DNA of 64,000 nucleotides from Polytrichum commune (taxonomy: Eukaryota; Streptophyta; Polytrichopsida; Polytrichales; Polytrichaceae): NCBI GenBank assembly GCA_950295325.1, contig OX485804.1:37944001-38008000 (forward strand). The letters run 5' to 3'. How positions within the stretch are numbered: the first letter of the stretch is position 1; each line of letters starts with the position of its first letter. The notes under the pieces were generated by a model that made no database searches, was not told where the DNA came from, and worked only from the letters and a program-made list of their open reading frames with translations. Position numbers and translations under genes: made by a program. Below, one piece after another: positions 49,220 through 58,815 of this stretch.

Positions 49220-49617
49220 TGCTAAATATTGGGTTTAGTGTCATATGTTGTTTTCTGTAACTGTGGTAATTTTTCTAATAACACTCGTGAATAAGTATTG
49301 TCATCTCAGCTTGCTTTTAGGTTGTTATATTTTGCATCCTGACATTTTTGTAATGAAACTTTGTCATGGATGATTGATATTTGGATGAAAATTCACTTAG
49401 TAAGTGACAATACTTGCAACATTGTACATCTATGATGCTCCATTTTTAAAATTGATAGGCTTACATTTAGCGTTAGTGACACTACACAAGCAGTTTGCAA
49501 CTTAGTATAGTATTGAGCAAAAAAAATAGAATTGGTGACACGACATGGGTGGTTTACAATTAGTAGAGTATTGAGCAAGATAAAAAGAATTGGTGACACT
49601 AAACACAATATTTAGTG
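49220..49617. mobile_element. CACTA-ended MITE with three subterminal repeats
   Basis: The left end GCTAAATATTGGGTTTAGTG, then TCATATG, is the inverse of the right end GGTGACACTAAACACAATAT, then TTAGTG. In the right half a roughly 60-bp block ending AATTGGTGACAC (with AGTA.AGTATTGAGCAA in front) is repeated two to three times. The minus strand of this block matches the left subterminal region of the element at 19191-19570. Non-coding; the terminal CA on the left has decayed. Confidence 0.65.
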
Positions 49618-51047
49618 TACCCATTTGAAGTTCTATGAGCGACCTTCTTCTCTATTTTTGATTTGAGAGCAACAAGTAAACAACCACCTAGTTTGGCAAT
49701 GATGCTTCAAAACACAATAAAATACAATAATGCAAATATGATGACACTGAAATTGTAGGATTGTATTTCAGCATTTTTGGTTTGGATTTGAAATTTGATC
49801 AAACATAGTACAGCGCAATCCTCTACATAACCCACTTGCAAGCATTTGATTCAAGAAAACCACAAACATTTGGAATTTTTTGAGTGGTTTCATGTTTTGG
49901 AGAATCCGGGCACTCATATGCTCAAAAAGGAGTTTGTCCATCCTGCTTGCACAAAGAGGGAATTCTCCGCTTTTCCTTCACCTTGCTCTACAGAAAAACC
50001 TCAAATGAAAATTCAGAATTGATTTTGTTATATGGGGTTATATCCAAAATCCTTTGAAAGGATATGTGGGGGTGGTGGTCATGACAATGTAAATTTTGAT
50101 GTCTACCATCGGGCTTTGAGAAATTTCTCTTCTAAGTTCTCGATCAATTTTCCCTTGTCGATAAGCCCGATCTAAGTCATCAAATACATGCAAATGTAAA
50201 TACCTTCGGAGACCGGAGTTCTTCTTCTTCTCCTTCTTGCAAATGCATGTATCCATTGTTGAGGTAATAAGTTGTGCATTCATTATATATATTCAATGTA
50301 TCTGTAACATGGTAGCCCCAATACATGCTTGAGTGCAACAATAATATGACAACTATTAAATATATTTAAGTGGTAGGAAACATATGAACCTTACATAAAT
50401 GATTGTCATTTGTATTAGATTTTATACTATTATTTCATATTGAAGTAATTGAGAATGTATAAAATGTATTTGTGCACAATACCAAGTACACCTCCATATG
50501 TGTATTACATATTCATACTACATGTATCTTATAGCTTTGATGGCAATTTTAGTGGCCAAAGACACGTGGCAACCATGTAAGTTGAAGGTGAAAACATACA
50601 AAAATCACTTATAATTTTGATTCTTTAATTTTTTTGTGTTTTCCTTTTCCAAATCACATATGTCAACACATTAGCACCAAAGAACCTTAATTAGTTTGGT
50701 GAGAACACATTATTACAATGAATCAATCATAAACCTAATAAGTGCTTTAGTGTGGTTTTGCCCTTATTCATCCATTTGACCTATTGAAGATAGTTATTTT
50801 ACTAGGCCCCTTTACATGGTAATCACAAATTGTGAGCCAATTGTGATGGGTAATGTTTCATAGCACCTACCAAGGGGGAGGTTGAAATGCCAATTGCTAT
50901 ATAGAGATTGGGGAATTGTTGATTTAGATTAGAGTGAGGTGCAAAATAATAGTTCCTAAACTTCTCCGAGGTGCCAACCACCAGGACCTGGATTGGACAC
51001 CTGGTTTTGGGACGTCAATCGAGCTCGGGTATTTTGAGGACGTGGAA
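49618..51047. other. Intergenic DNA between ESF1 and RPS28
   Basis: An 81-codon minus frame at 50038-50283 contains FDDLDRAYRQGKIDRELRRE, which reads like protein but which I cannot place; it could be a gene relic. The last about 100 bp before 51048 include GACGTCA and are likely RPS28 promoter. Confidence 0.4.
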
Positions 51048-51056
51048 TTAGGGTTT
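51048..51056. promoter_or_regulatory. Telo-box upstream of RPS28
   Basis: TTAGGGTTT about 105 bp before the RPS28 start codon, in the position typical for ribosomal-protein promoters in plants. Further TTTAGGG copies occur in intron 1 near 51280 and 51577. No clear TATA box was seen. Confidence 0.5.
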
Positions 51057-51161
51057 GGAGATTAAGAGGAGGCAGCGGCTACGTTTGTCTTTCTTTCGAG
51101 TTCTGCTCTCGCGCCTTCGTCATCTCCTGCGCTTCGTGGTTTCTCACTTGCGCCCTTCATC

Positions 51162-52412
51162 ATGGTTAGTTCATGCTTCTTATCCCTCCTGACTTTCTGT
51201 ATCTCGTAAGAACATTTTTTTAAAAACGAGAAACCGAAAGGATTTGTGCGAAAGCATTCGTGCGAACGAGGGTTTGGGAGGTTTAGGGTTACCTATCGAT
51301 TGGTGAACTTAGAAAGCACTTCCTACACCTTTTATTTCCCCGAACCTCGCTTAGGCTCTTGCTGTTTCCTGTACAAATATTTTATCCTTGCAACAGGGAG
51401 CTCATTGGTAGAATTGTGTATATTAGGGCGAAGAATCTTATTTTCAGGGGATTTGAAGTGTTTATGCCGGCATCCTTTTTTATTGGAAACTGCGTTGTTG
51501 TTAATTGAGGACATGGTGTGTAGATAGGCAGAGCATTGGAGGATTTAACGATAAAGTCAAGGCCTACTTTCGAATTTAGGGTTTATGTGGTCGGGTTTCA
51601 AAATTAAATTTTGTTGTATGCTCGCATGTATGTTCAGAGTCCCCTAGCTTTACACGCCCCTCGCAGATGAACTTTGTGCTCATTGTAGGTTAAATTTAGT
51701 CACATGTCATGTCATGTTAATGACATTTTATGGTGTTATACTTTTCATATTTGTATCTGAGATGGAAGAGTGCCTTGTGGTAATTTTGCGATGACATCAC
51801 AGGATACCGCAGTGAAGTTGGCCATCGTCATGAAGGTCATCGGCCGCACTGGGTCCCGAGGACAGGTGACCCAGGTGCGCGTGAAGTTTCTCGATGACCA
51901 AAACCGACTGATCATGCGCAATGTCAAGGGACCAGTGCGTGAAGGTGAGTAACTATGTAGATTTGGATGATTGCCATTTTGACATTTTAGGTATTTGGTT
52001 GTAGTGTTTAACTAGCCTTGTTAAAAATAATCCATAACATTAATCTGTGTAATCGTAATGACATGTGACGAATGTAATGGAATGTGATTTAAGGGTGTAA
52101 ATCTTGGACTTGTTTTCTTGGAAAGAGTCCCCGATTATAGCGTTACTTTTATTAGATCATCTTTATACTAGTGCTCAAAAGGGTACCACATGAAGTGATG
52201 TGTTTGTCTCTTGTTACCTCTAAGAGGTCAAGATCTCCTTAAGGTGTAAATGGGCATACTAAAGTAGTTGCAAATCATTTGTTTGTTCTAATTTTGTGTG
52301 TGTAATGTACGGACAATGGATTTAGGAAATAAACTCAAAATTGATTGTTCTTATTGCAGGTGACATTCTGACCCTCCTTGAGTCAGAGAGAGAGGCAAGG
52401 AGGTTGCGGTGA
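51162..52412 (+). CDS. RPS28: 40S ribosomal protein S28 (eS28)
   Basis: Three coding exons: 51162-51164 (ATG only), 51803-51944 and 52360-52412, encoding 65 aa. Introns are GT-AG (GTTAGT..CACAG and GTGAGT..TGCAG). The product begins [20 protein letters not shown] and ends with the invariant [22 protein letters not shown]. eS28 is a small OB-fold protein at the mRNA exit region of the 40S subunit, contacting the E site. Length equals the family norm (64-69). I chose the ATG at 51162 because splicing to GAT restores the MD(T/S) start; the in-frame ATG at 51791 ([10 protein letters not shown]) in an unspliced transcript is the alternative. It appears functional; the neighbouring ESF1 serves the same subunit. 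Confidence 0.93.
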
Positions 52413-53766
52413 AGAACTGGAGTTTTCAAGATGTTTAGTTTCACAGCACTGGAAGCTTAATGTTTCCATATCCAGAGCTAATGATTTGAGGATGTGCACA
52501 TTCCATAAGTAACTGAATCTGCAAGAGTTTCAAGGTCATGGACCTTCTTTATGACTATGTTGAGATAATGAAAGGGTGTGTGTGAGTTCTATGTATGTGC
52601 TTGGAAATCTCTCACGAGAGTAGTGTCCTTGTTGCTTTCATTTGGTCAAACTGGCTTCTTTTCTGAGGTCTATGCAGAGTCTCCTGCATGCATTGTTGTC
52701 TCGGATATAATCAATTCTGCTACCCACCAACCTGGTTCTCTATGTCTCTTGAATTTATGTTGTCAGCAACAGTGATTCAAGTGCACAGCAATTGAAGTAG
52801 ATATGAATTTTTTCCACAGCAATTCAATTATACAGGGTCGGAGGAGTGTTTGTTGGAGTACTATTGTTATGGATTTTCGTTCACTGCTTTTGCTTGACTT
52901 CATGGGTGTTCACCAATCGAGCGTTTTGCAGAAGAGCATAGGGACTTTCAGGGGTTGATTTGCTTACATGTCATCTGCAATCTCCACCTCCTCATGCCGG
53001 GCAGATGAGTCTGCCTATGTCATTCACAACCTCTAAAGCCTCTTCATCTTGCCTTGCCTGCAATATAGATGCAGATCCTGGAAGAATTCCAACTGTAGTC
53101 TGCATCCAGGATAACCACTTTCCTGGAAAGCTTAACATTTTCTGAGCACCTTGACTTGTGATGAGGTCAACCTCCTTTTAATCAGGCCTCTACTTGGGTT
53201 ATTGTTCTCCCATCTTTGAGAACCATGTCATGTATTAGAGCACATGACATGCTGAGTATCTGATCAATATTGATTGTAGGTGTGTTTTATCGGAGGTGTG
53301 TTCTCAAGACCATTCAGCACCACTCTTTAAGGAAGGACATTGTTGTTTGCTGTGAGAGTTTGGTTTGTTGATGGCAGTAATACGTTGTGTACATAATGTT
53401 GGTATTGTCTTGGTCCTCTCGCTACAAATTCATTCGCTAATAGCTTGTAAATGACTGGCTCTGGAAATGGCATCAGAGGCCTCAAATTATGGTAACCGCA
53501 TCTATCAGGGACACTAGCAAATTTGGGTACAATTACACTTGATTTAGTTTATGTTCGGATTAGCAAGTTGGATTAGGCTTTCGAAGTGGATTCGAAAGTT
53601 ATGCAATTTGAATAATGAACTTGTGTCTCTGTCTTACAGAATCTGAAAGTAAAAAGTTCATAGCATTTGTCAGATACAGAAAGGGCTGGGGCGAACTAAC
53701 ATGTACACTCGTACCTTACACTTCCATCCATGCCTCGTCATCCAAGCCCCCCTCATCCAAAATAGG
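52413..53766. other. RPS28 3' flank, no further gene recognised
   Basis: Presumably includes the 3' UTR. Small frames (52578-52775, 52960-53145) lack motifs. Base composition is less AT-rich than in the first 43 kb. Confidence 0.4.
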
Positions 53767-53940
53767 TTAACCACTTGAAGTGGTTAATTGTGGTCAGGGT
53801 GGGCCCTTCTGACACCTGCTCCGCCCGCTCTTGCTCCTCCCGCTCTTGCTCCGCCCGCTCCTGCTCGCTTCTCCTCGCTCTCACCAAGGTATTCTCTCCA
53901 CTGCTTGCTTCTGCTGTGTCATGGGTTTAGGGTTTAGGAA
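53767..53940. promoter_or_regulatory. Promoter-like segment: palindrome, CT-rich repeat, telo-box
   Basis: A near-perfect 21-nt palindrome lies at 53767-53787 (TTAACCACTT, G, AAGTGGTTAA). It is followed by a pyrimidine-rich repeat of GCTCCGCCCGCTCTT type (53817-53880), then GGTTTAGGGTTTAGG near 53929. This resembles a plant housekeeping-gene 5' region with a CT-rich leader. The frame behind it (53831-54040, 69 codons) could be a first exon, but no intact downstream gene was found. Confidence 0.35.
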
Positions 53941-54049
53941 GGCTGGGGTTTGGCAACCGTCGTCACCTTCCTCCTCCTCCTCGGTGCTCCTTGGATTGCA
54001 GTTTTGTAAACAGGAGGAACCAGATGATATTAAAGATTAAGCAGAGCAT

Positions 54050-54900
54050 TTGGGGCCACAGTTTACAAATGGCATAATCAACCCTGATATTGAGCAAATA
54101 CGTAATCTCCACAAGCCAGTTAATAATCTGATAGCCTTTTATCCTGATTCACAGCACCGGAACCATCCTTTGACTTGCATTGTACAAGCTTCCATAGTGG
54201 TGCAGTCGAGTTATGATGCGAATTTGGAAATTTTCAATGTAACAGGACATGAGGATGGCCTGTTAAGGTATGCTTCATGGTTTAGGGTCTAGAGCAAACA
54301 CCTCTGAAGATTTGTAGCTTTATCTCTCTCATTTGTTCATTGCAAAGTACTCATTATGTAGTAAACCCTGAGAACTGTACTGCCAAGATTTATCAGTAAG
54401 GATGGTGATAAAGGTCTTATGATTGGAGGAACTCTTGGGCATGCCTTCACTAAAGTACACATAGACTTCACTTTAAAATTAGCATGACAACGCTGTGAAA
54501 GTGGCCAGAACACACGACAAGATGACCATTATACTGAATCAAGTTGAGCAAATTCATGGTAAGAGTATTTCTTGGTAAGCGCATTGTTGCAGGAAAAAAC
54601 CGTGAGGAACACTTTCGTGAACACATTATGACCAAAGAGGAGTTCAGCTGTTTGATGCTGGTATCCTATTGACTGTTGAAACGTCTTGATCGATTGATGT
54701 ACATGTGCAAATCCATCCACAAAAATTGGAATAAACAAAAATTATCTCTCTTGCGGAGGGCAGTCAATCGTGTAACCGCACGTTACTCAATCTCCCGATC
54801 ACCGCGATTTCAAAGGCGTTCTGCAATTCATACTATACACCCGGTTGATAGTGCAGAATCATATTCAGGGAGGGAGGAAAAGGATAGTGCCGAATTATGA
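54050..54900 (+). pseudogene. Decayed gene-like segment, unidentified
   Basis: Frames at 54050-54292 (INPDIEQIRNLHKPVNNL, then NLEIFNVTGHEDGLLRYASW) and 54676-54900 (RLDRLMYMCKSIHKNWNK) read like protein but are short, frameshifted relative to each other and lack start context. The NLEIFNVTGHEDG part is loosely reminiscent of a WD-repeat blade; I do not press this. Probably a broken gene downstream of the promoter-like segment at 53.8 kb. Confidence 0.3.
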
Positions 54901-55020
54901 AGAACCATGTATCAAGTGGGATGCTTCTTCTGCCTCCTGATGATAACTTTTGGACCAGGGTCCCGAACATGGATGTTAGGAAAGGGTTCAGGGCAGTCAA
55001 TGTGTGCGCGACCCCTTTAT

Positions 55021-55075
55021 GAATCTGTGTCCTCTTTATGAAGTCCCAAGTTCTCTGATCATACAAGCTTGTAAC
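55021..55075. repeat. 55-bp direct repeat, copy 1
   Basis: GAATCTGTGTCCTCTTTATG, then AAGTCCCAAGTTCTCTGATC, then ATACAAGCTTGTAAC; it recurs at 55845-55900 with a few changes. Copy 1 directly abuts the mitochondrial-carrier fragment. Confidence 0.85.
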
Positions 55076-55359
55076 TTTCTGGGCAGTGCTATGGTGGCAG
55101 CCAAAAATGTCATTGCAAATGATGGTTTTGGTGGGCTCTACAAGGTCATTTTTTTTGTACAATAGTGTCTTAAACATGTTTGACAGATTCCTTCTATGAT
55201 GTTTTCTTTTGTTGGGTTCTGTTGAAACTCGATATTGCTTTGTGCAATTATCTCAGATTGACTGAAAGTTATTAAGGGATTCTATTGTGAATTGCAGGGA
55301 TTGTCTGCAGGGTTGTTAAGACAAGCTACTTACACCACAACCCGTCTTGGAACATTCAG
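55076..55359 (+). pseudogene. Mitochondrial 2-oxoglutarate/malate carrier, two-exon fragment
   Basis: Exon a (about 55080-55144) reads LGSAMVAAKNVIANDGFGGL-YK. Exon b (55298-55359) reads GLSAGLLRQATYTTTRLGTF followed by a split R codon. They are joined by a GT-AG intron (GTCATT..TTGCAG), and exon b ends at a GT donor. YKGLSAGLLRQATYTT.RLG is diagnostic of the oxoglutarate/dicarboxylate carrier (SLC25A11 and plant DTC), inner-membrane exchangers of about 300 residues. The preceding PxDxxKxRxQ signature and everything downstream are missing, so only about 42 residues survive. The frame and splice sites are clean, which points to a young duplication or capture. Confidence 0.85.
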
Positions 55360-55544
55360 GTCAGCTACTTATACTCTTTCATGAGCAAATTTTTCAGTAG
55401 CAAGGGCATTACTTTGCCCACTTAAGAGTCATTTTCTAGGATTTTCTGATTTCTGCAAGCTCTGAAATTCTTCACAAACATTAAATGTAACTACATGTGT
55501 AAATCAACATTACCATATCCTTCACCATAGGCTTCACGAAGCAA

Positions 55545-55640
55545 GGTACATAGATGGGTCTCATATGGTTACTTTTTCTGACTAGCCCACTTCTCCTAGG
55601 ATATGAACCATGCAATTCCCACAAGATGGTTAGTTTTGGA
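55545..55640. repeat. Dispersed repeat R1, copy D (partial)
   Basis: AGATGGGTCTCATATGGTTA, CTAGCCCACTTCTCCTAGGA, TATG.A.CATG and AAGATGGTTAG align with 40463-40535. Confidence 0.6.
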
Positions 55641-55844
55641 TGTTGGGGAGAGTGCACAGCTGGGGAGAGTGCACCACTAACCTCTGATGTGTTGGGCATC
55701 AGGGAAGGTAATCACCACTAATTTAGTTCAATTAGGGTTCTAAACTTCTAACCCTCATTACTGTAGGAATGATCATGTGGAGAACGAAGCTAGATGGAAG
55801 GAAATTCTTTAGCCACTTGTTTGCTTGTTGAAAGCCCGAGGACT

Positions 55845-55900
55845 GAAATCTGTGTCCTCTTTATGAAGTCCCAATTTTTCTGATCATACAAGCTTGTAAC
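55845..55900. repeat. 55-bp direct repeat, copy 2
   Basis: Same orientation as 55021-55075, 824 bp downstream. On the minus strand both copies read (T)SLYDQ.xWDFIKRTQI in frame, so the unit may derive from a coding sequence. Confidence 0.85.
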
Positions 55901-56210
55901 GCATAATGGTAGCATATTTTGAGTGGTACTAGCAGTTAAGGTTGTCTCACCTGAGGTGCAAGTTTGCGTAGAGCACAAGATAGAGAAGTAGTTTAAGATA
56001 TATAATCGAGAGTGAGAGAGCATCTGTCAGTACTTGTAACTTAGTCTTTGGCCACCTTTACACTAGAGAGGTTGAAAGCTTGAAGAGATGAGCCTTCTTT
56101 CACTCTCAAAGTGGGTTGAGCGAATTTGATTGTGTGAGACATGTGCTTGCTTTTTTTTTATCAATGAGATTAGCTTGAACTAATTTGTTTTATATTTGAA
56201 ATGTCTAGTC

Positions 56211-57415
56211 ATGGCGAAGGAGACATGTCAAAATGGAGATTTGGTACTAACGGAGGCAACCTTGGAGGAGGCAACTTTAGAAGAGTCATCTTTCGAAGAG
56301 ATTACTTTGGAGGAGGCCGTTGAGAAAGAAGATTGGATGCAAGTTGTTAATGATGAAGCGCCTTTCTATTGTCTTGTAAGGGCAAGAGGAAAGAAGTGCC
56401 CATATGGTCCGTTCAAGCACCGATTTCATTTGAATGATCACATGAGGAAAGCCCATCTCATGATACTTTCTAAAATCAAGCCGGGGCCGAAAGTTGCAAC
56501 AACGAGCAAGAACGGTGCAAAAAAAATGTCAAGGGTGGTCAATGCAAAGGAGATGAATTTCAAAGTTATGTCAAATTCTCTAAAGCGGGCGAGAAAAGAA
56601 TTTTGGAAAAAATCCAAGCAATGGGAGGCAAGAGCGAAGGCAATGTGGGAGAAATTGGAAGCAAAAAACATTGACAACAACCACATTGGTTCTTGTCCTA
56701 CACTCTTAACTCTTATTCAAAAGTCTCAAAAGCTTGAAGAGCTTTTGGGAATCACGTCTTTGGGTAAAGGTGTGATTGATGTGACCAAATTTGAGAAATT
56801 ACACAATTCTCAAGTTTTGGCTACTTTAGTTCGTACTTGTTCTTCTACTAACAAGAGAGTTACCAAGGCAATGAGGACTTCATTTCTACCGAAGGATTGG
56901 GAGCAAAATGAAAATGCAAGAAAAGAATTTGTGACTCCAATTTTGATATGGCATCGTGCTAAATTTTCCTCAAACATGTAAGTATCTCTATATTTATTTG
57001 AGTTATTTTTTTTATTCATAATTATCACTTCGTAACGTTTTGTTTCTTATTGGTCTTCAATGTTTACATTTCAATTTGTTTTTTGTTTTTTGTATCTAAT
57101 GTTTGAATTTTTTTTGCTAATAGGGCTATGTTAGGAAAAGAGAAGTGGATTTCTCAATACATAAATCTTCACAAGAAGATTTATGAAATGGAGAATATCA
57201 CTACGATGGAAAGGATAGAGGTAGCGTGTGAGACTTACAAATCCAATTCGCTAAATAATATTGAAGAGGAGGAGATTGTAGAAGAAAAAGTGGAAGAAGA
57301 AGAAGTGGAAGACAAAGAAGTGGAAGACGAAGAAGTGGAAGACGAAGAAAAAGAAAAAGAAGAACGAGAGGAGAATGATGAAGACAATGAAGATGAAGAA
57401 AATGACAATGAATAA
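56211..57415 (+). CDS. Zinc-finger-like acidic protein of unknown function
   Basis: Two exons, 56211-56977 and 57124-57415, joined by a 146-bp GTAAGT..AATAG intron that restores frame (352 aa). The N terminus has four (x)TLEE/SFEE-type pentapeptides (about 15-35). A single atypical C2H2 module follows, with C54, C63, H77 and H82 (C-x8-C-x13-H-x4-H; KKCPYGPFKHRFHLNDHMRK). A basic helical middle (about 85-160) resembles a DNA-binding or trihelix-like region, but I cannot assign a family. The last about 50 residues are almost entirely Glu, Asp and Lys in EVEDEE repeats. It is convergent with the transposase gene and lies just outside that element's left repeats, so it may be a domesticated or element-related DNA-binding protein, or an ordinary host gene. 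ATG chosen as the first in frame. Confidence 0.7.
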
Positions 57416-57643
57416 TGATGTAGAGATATTCATAGGAATCCAAATGTGTGTAAGTTCTTCATAATCACATTTTTTTGAGTGATTATGAAAGAGTTTTTAT
57501 ACTCTTTGTCAATATGAGGATTTAGAATTTAGCATTCTTCCATATATTACCTTTCATATGTAATTTTTTTTTTCAATCAATGAATTGTTTTTGTAATGTA
57601 TACTTTCATATAAACTTGTTTAACTAAACATTTTAAATTTTTT

Positions 57644-58195
57644 GCAATACTCGTCGTGTATCAAATAGTGATACAATTTCAAATTGTTTTCGATTTATAA
57701 TGAGTCTTGCTTATAGTTTTCAACCCTAAACCCAATATGCAATACCCATCGTAAATAAAACAGTGATACAATTCCGAAAAAATCCGTTTGGTGATAGGCG
57801 TTGCCTCTACTTTTGAAAAATAAGTCAAATAAGCAATACCCATCGCGAACAAAACAGTGATAGAATTCCTAAAAAAATCCCGGTTGATGATGGGTATTGC
57901 CTTTATTTTTGAAAAATAAGTCAAAGATACAATACCCATCGCGAACAAAACAGTGATAGAATTCCTAAAAAATCCGGTTGATGATGGGTATTGCATTTAT
58001 TTTTGAAAAGTAAGACAAAGATGCAATACCCATCGCGAACAAAACAGTGATAGAATTCCTAAAAAATCCGGTTGATGATGGGTATTGCATTTATTTTTGA
58101 AAAGTAAGACAAACATGCAATATCCTTTACGAACAAGACAGTGATATAATTTTATTTCATTTCCTAGTTTATGATGGGTATTGCTTAAATCAAAG
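57644..58195. repeat. Left subterminal tandem array, six 94-96 bp units
   Basis: Units start at 57644, 57739, 57833, 57929, 58023 and 58117. The consensus opens GCAATACCCATCGCGAACAA, then AACAGTGATAGAATTCC, and each complete unit also ends in GATGGGTATTGC, the inverse of its own start; each unit is therefore an imperfect dyad. Outer units are the most diverged; 57929 and 58023 are nearly identical, suggesting recent amplification. Confidence 0.9.
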
Positions 58196-58229
58196 TTTGT
58201 TATGCATTTCATTGATAATATGTGACACT

Positions 58230-58262
58230 ATTAGGCATGTGACACTAAATACCATAAATGGT
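58230..58262. repeat. CACTA-MITE-like end, unpaired
   Basis: ATGTGACACTAAATACCATA, then AATGGTGTA, resembles the right end of the MITEs at 19191 and 49220 (GACACTAAATATCATATTTA). No inverted partner was found nearby. Confidence 0.35.
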
Positions 58263-58815
58263 GTATTCTTCTTAGTGCAACAAAAACTAGTACATCTATC
58301 TTAAGCTTAATTAAGGGCCACGACCAATATCTTTTTATATAGTTCCATTGATTGAATTACAAATGGCAATTTTGCTTTGCTCCACACTAAGTCTCCAAAA
58401 GTAAGATTGATTGTGTCAAAGAACAAAATGACAAGGACCATCATCTTTAACATTATATCATGTAACAAAGACTATCTTAACAAAATGACAAGTACCATCA
58501 TCTTTACATTATATCATGTAGTATGATATTTTTTAAAGCGATGTGGATTATTCTTTGTCATAGCTCTGCAACAAGGAAATCATTTTTTCTTACAACCCTT
58601 GGTTACTATCAATGAAAGGCCCTTATTTGAATATAATGGATATGGAGCAAGAATAGATGGAAAAAATATCCATAAAATACAAAATGTAAGAAGGAACAAG
58701 AAGGATAAGCAAAGAATATTAAACTAAAAGGAGAAGGGCATGCCCATAGTGAACCAAAATAAGCTAAAAATTTATATCAATGTTGATTCACATTTTGTCA
58801 TAGAACAAAAACATC

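Noticed and set aside
51770-51952. RPS28 starting at an upstream in-frame codon or at MTSQD
   Set aside because: The CACAG acceptor and the ATG|GTTAGT donor rebuild the family-typical MDT start; kept as an alternative only.
54050-54292. WD-repeat protein assignment
   Set aside because: Only a few residues are suggestive and the frame is broken; left unidentified.
56041-56075. Harbinger-like end (GGCCACCTTTACACTAGAGA) before the zinc-finger gene
   Set aside because: No matching right end nearby, so it was not used as an element border.
57201-57443. Minus-strand leucine/phenylalanine-rich ORFs
   Set aside because: Antisense of the Glu/Asp-rich tail of the 56.2-kb gene.
57644-58195. CRISPR array
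   Set aside because: Units are contiguous 95-bp repeats with internal dyads and no unique spacers, in plant nuclear DNA beside a transposase.
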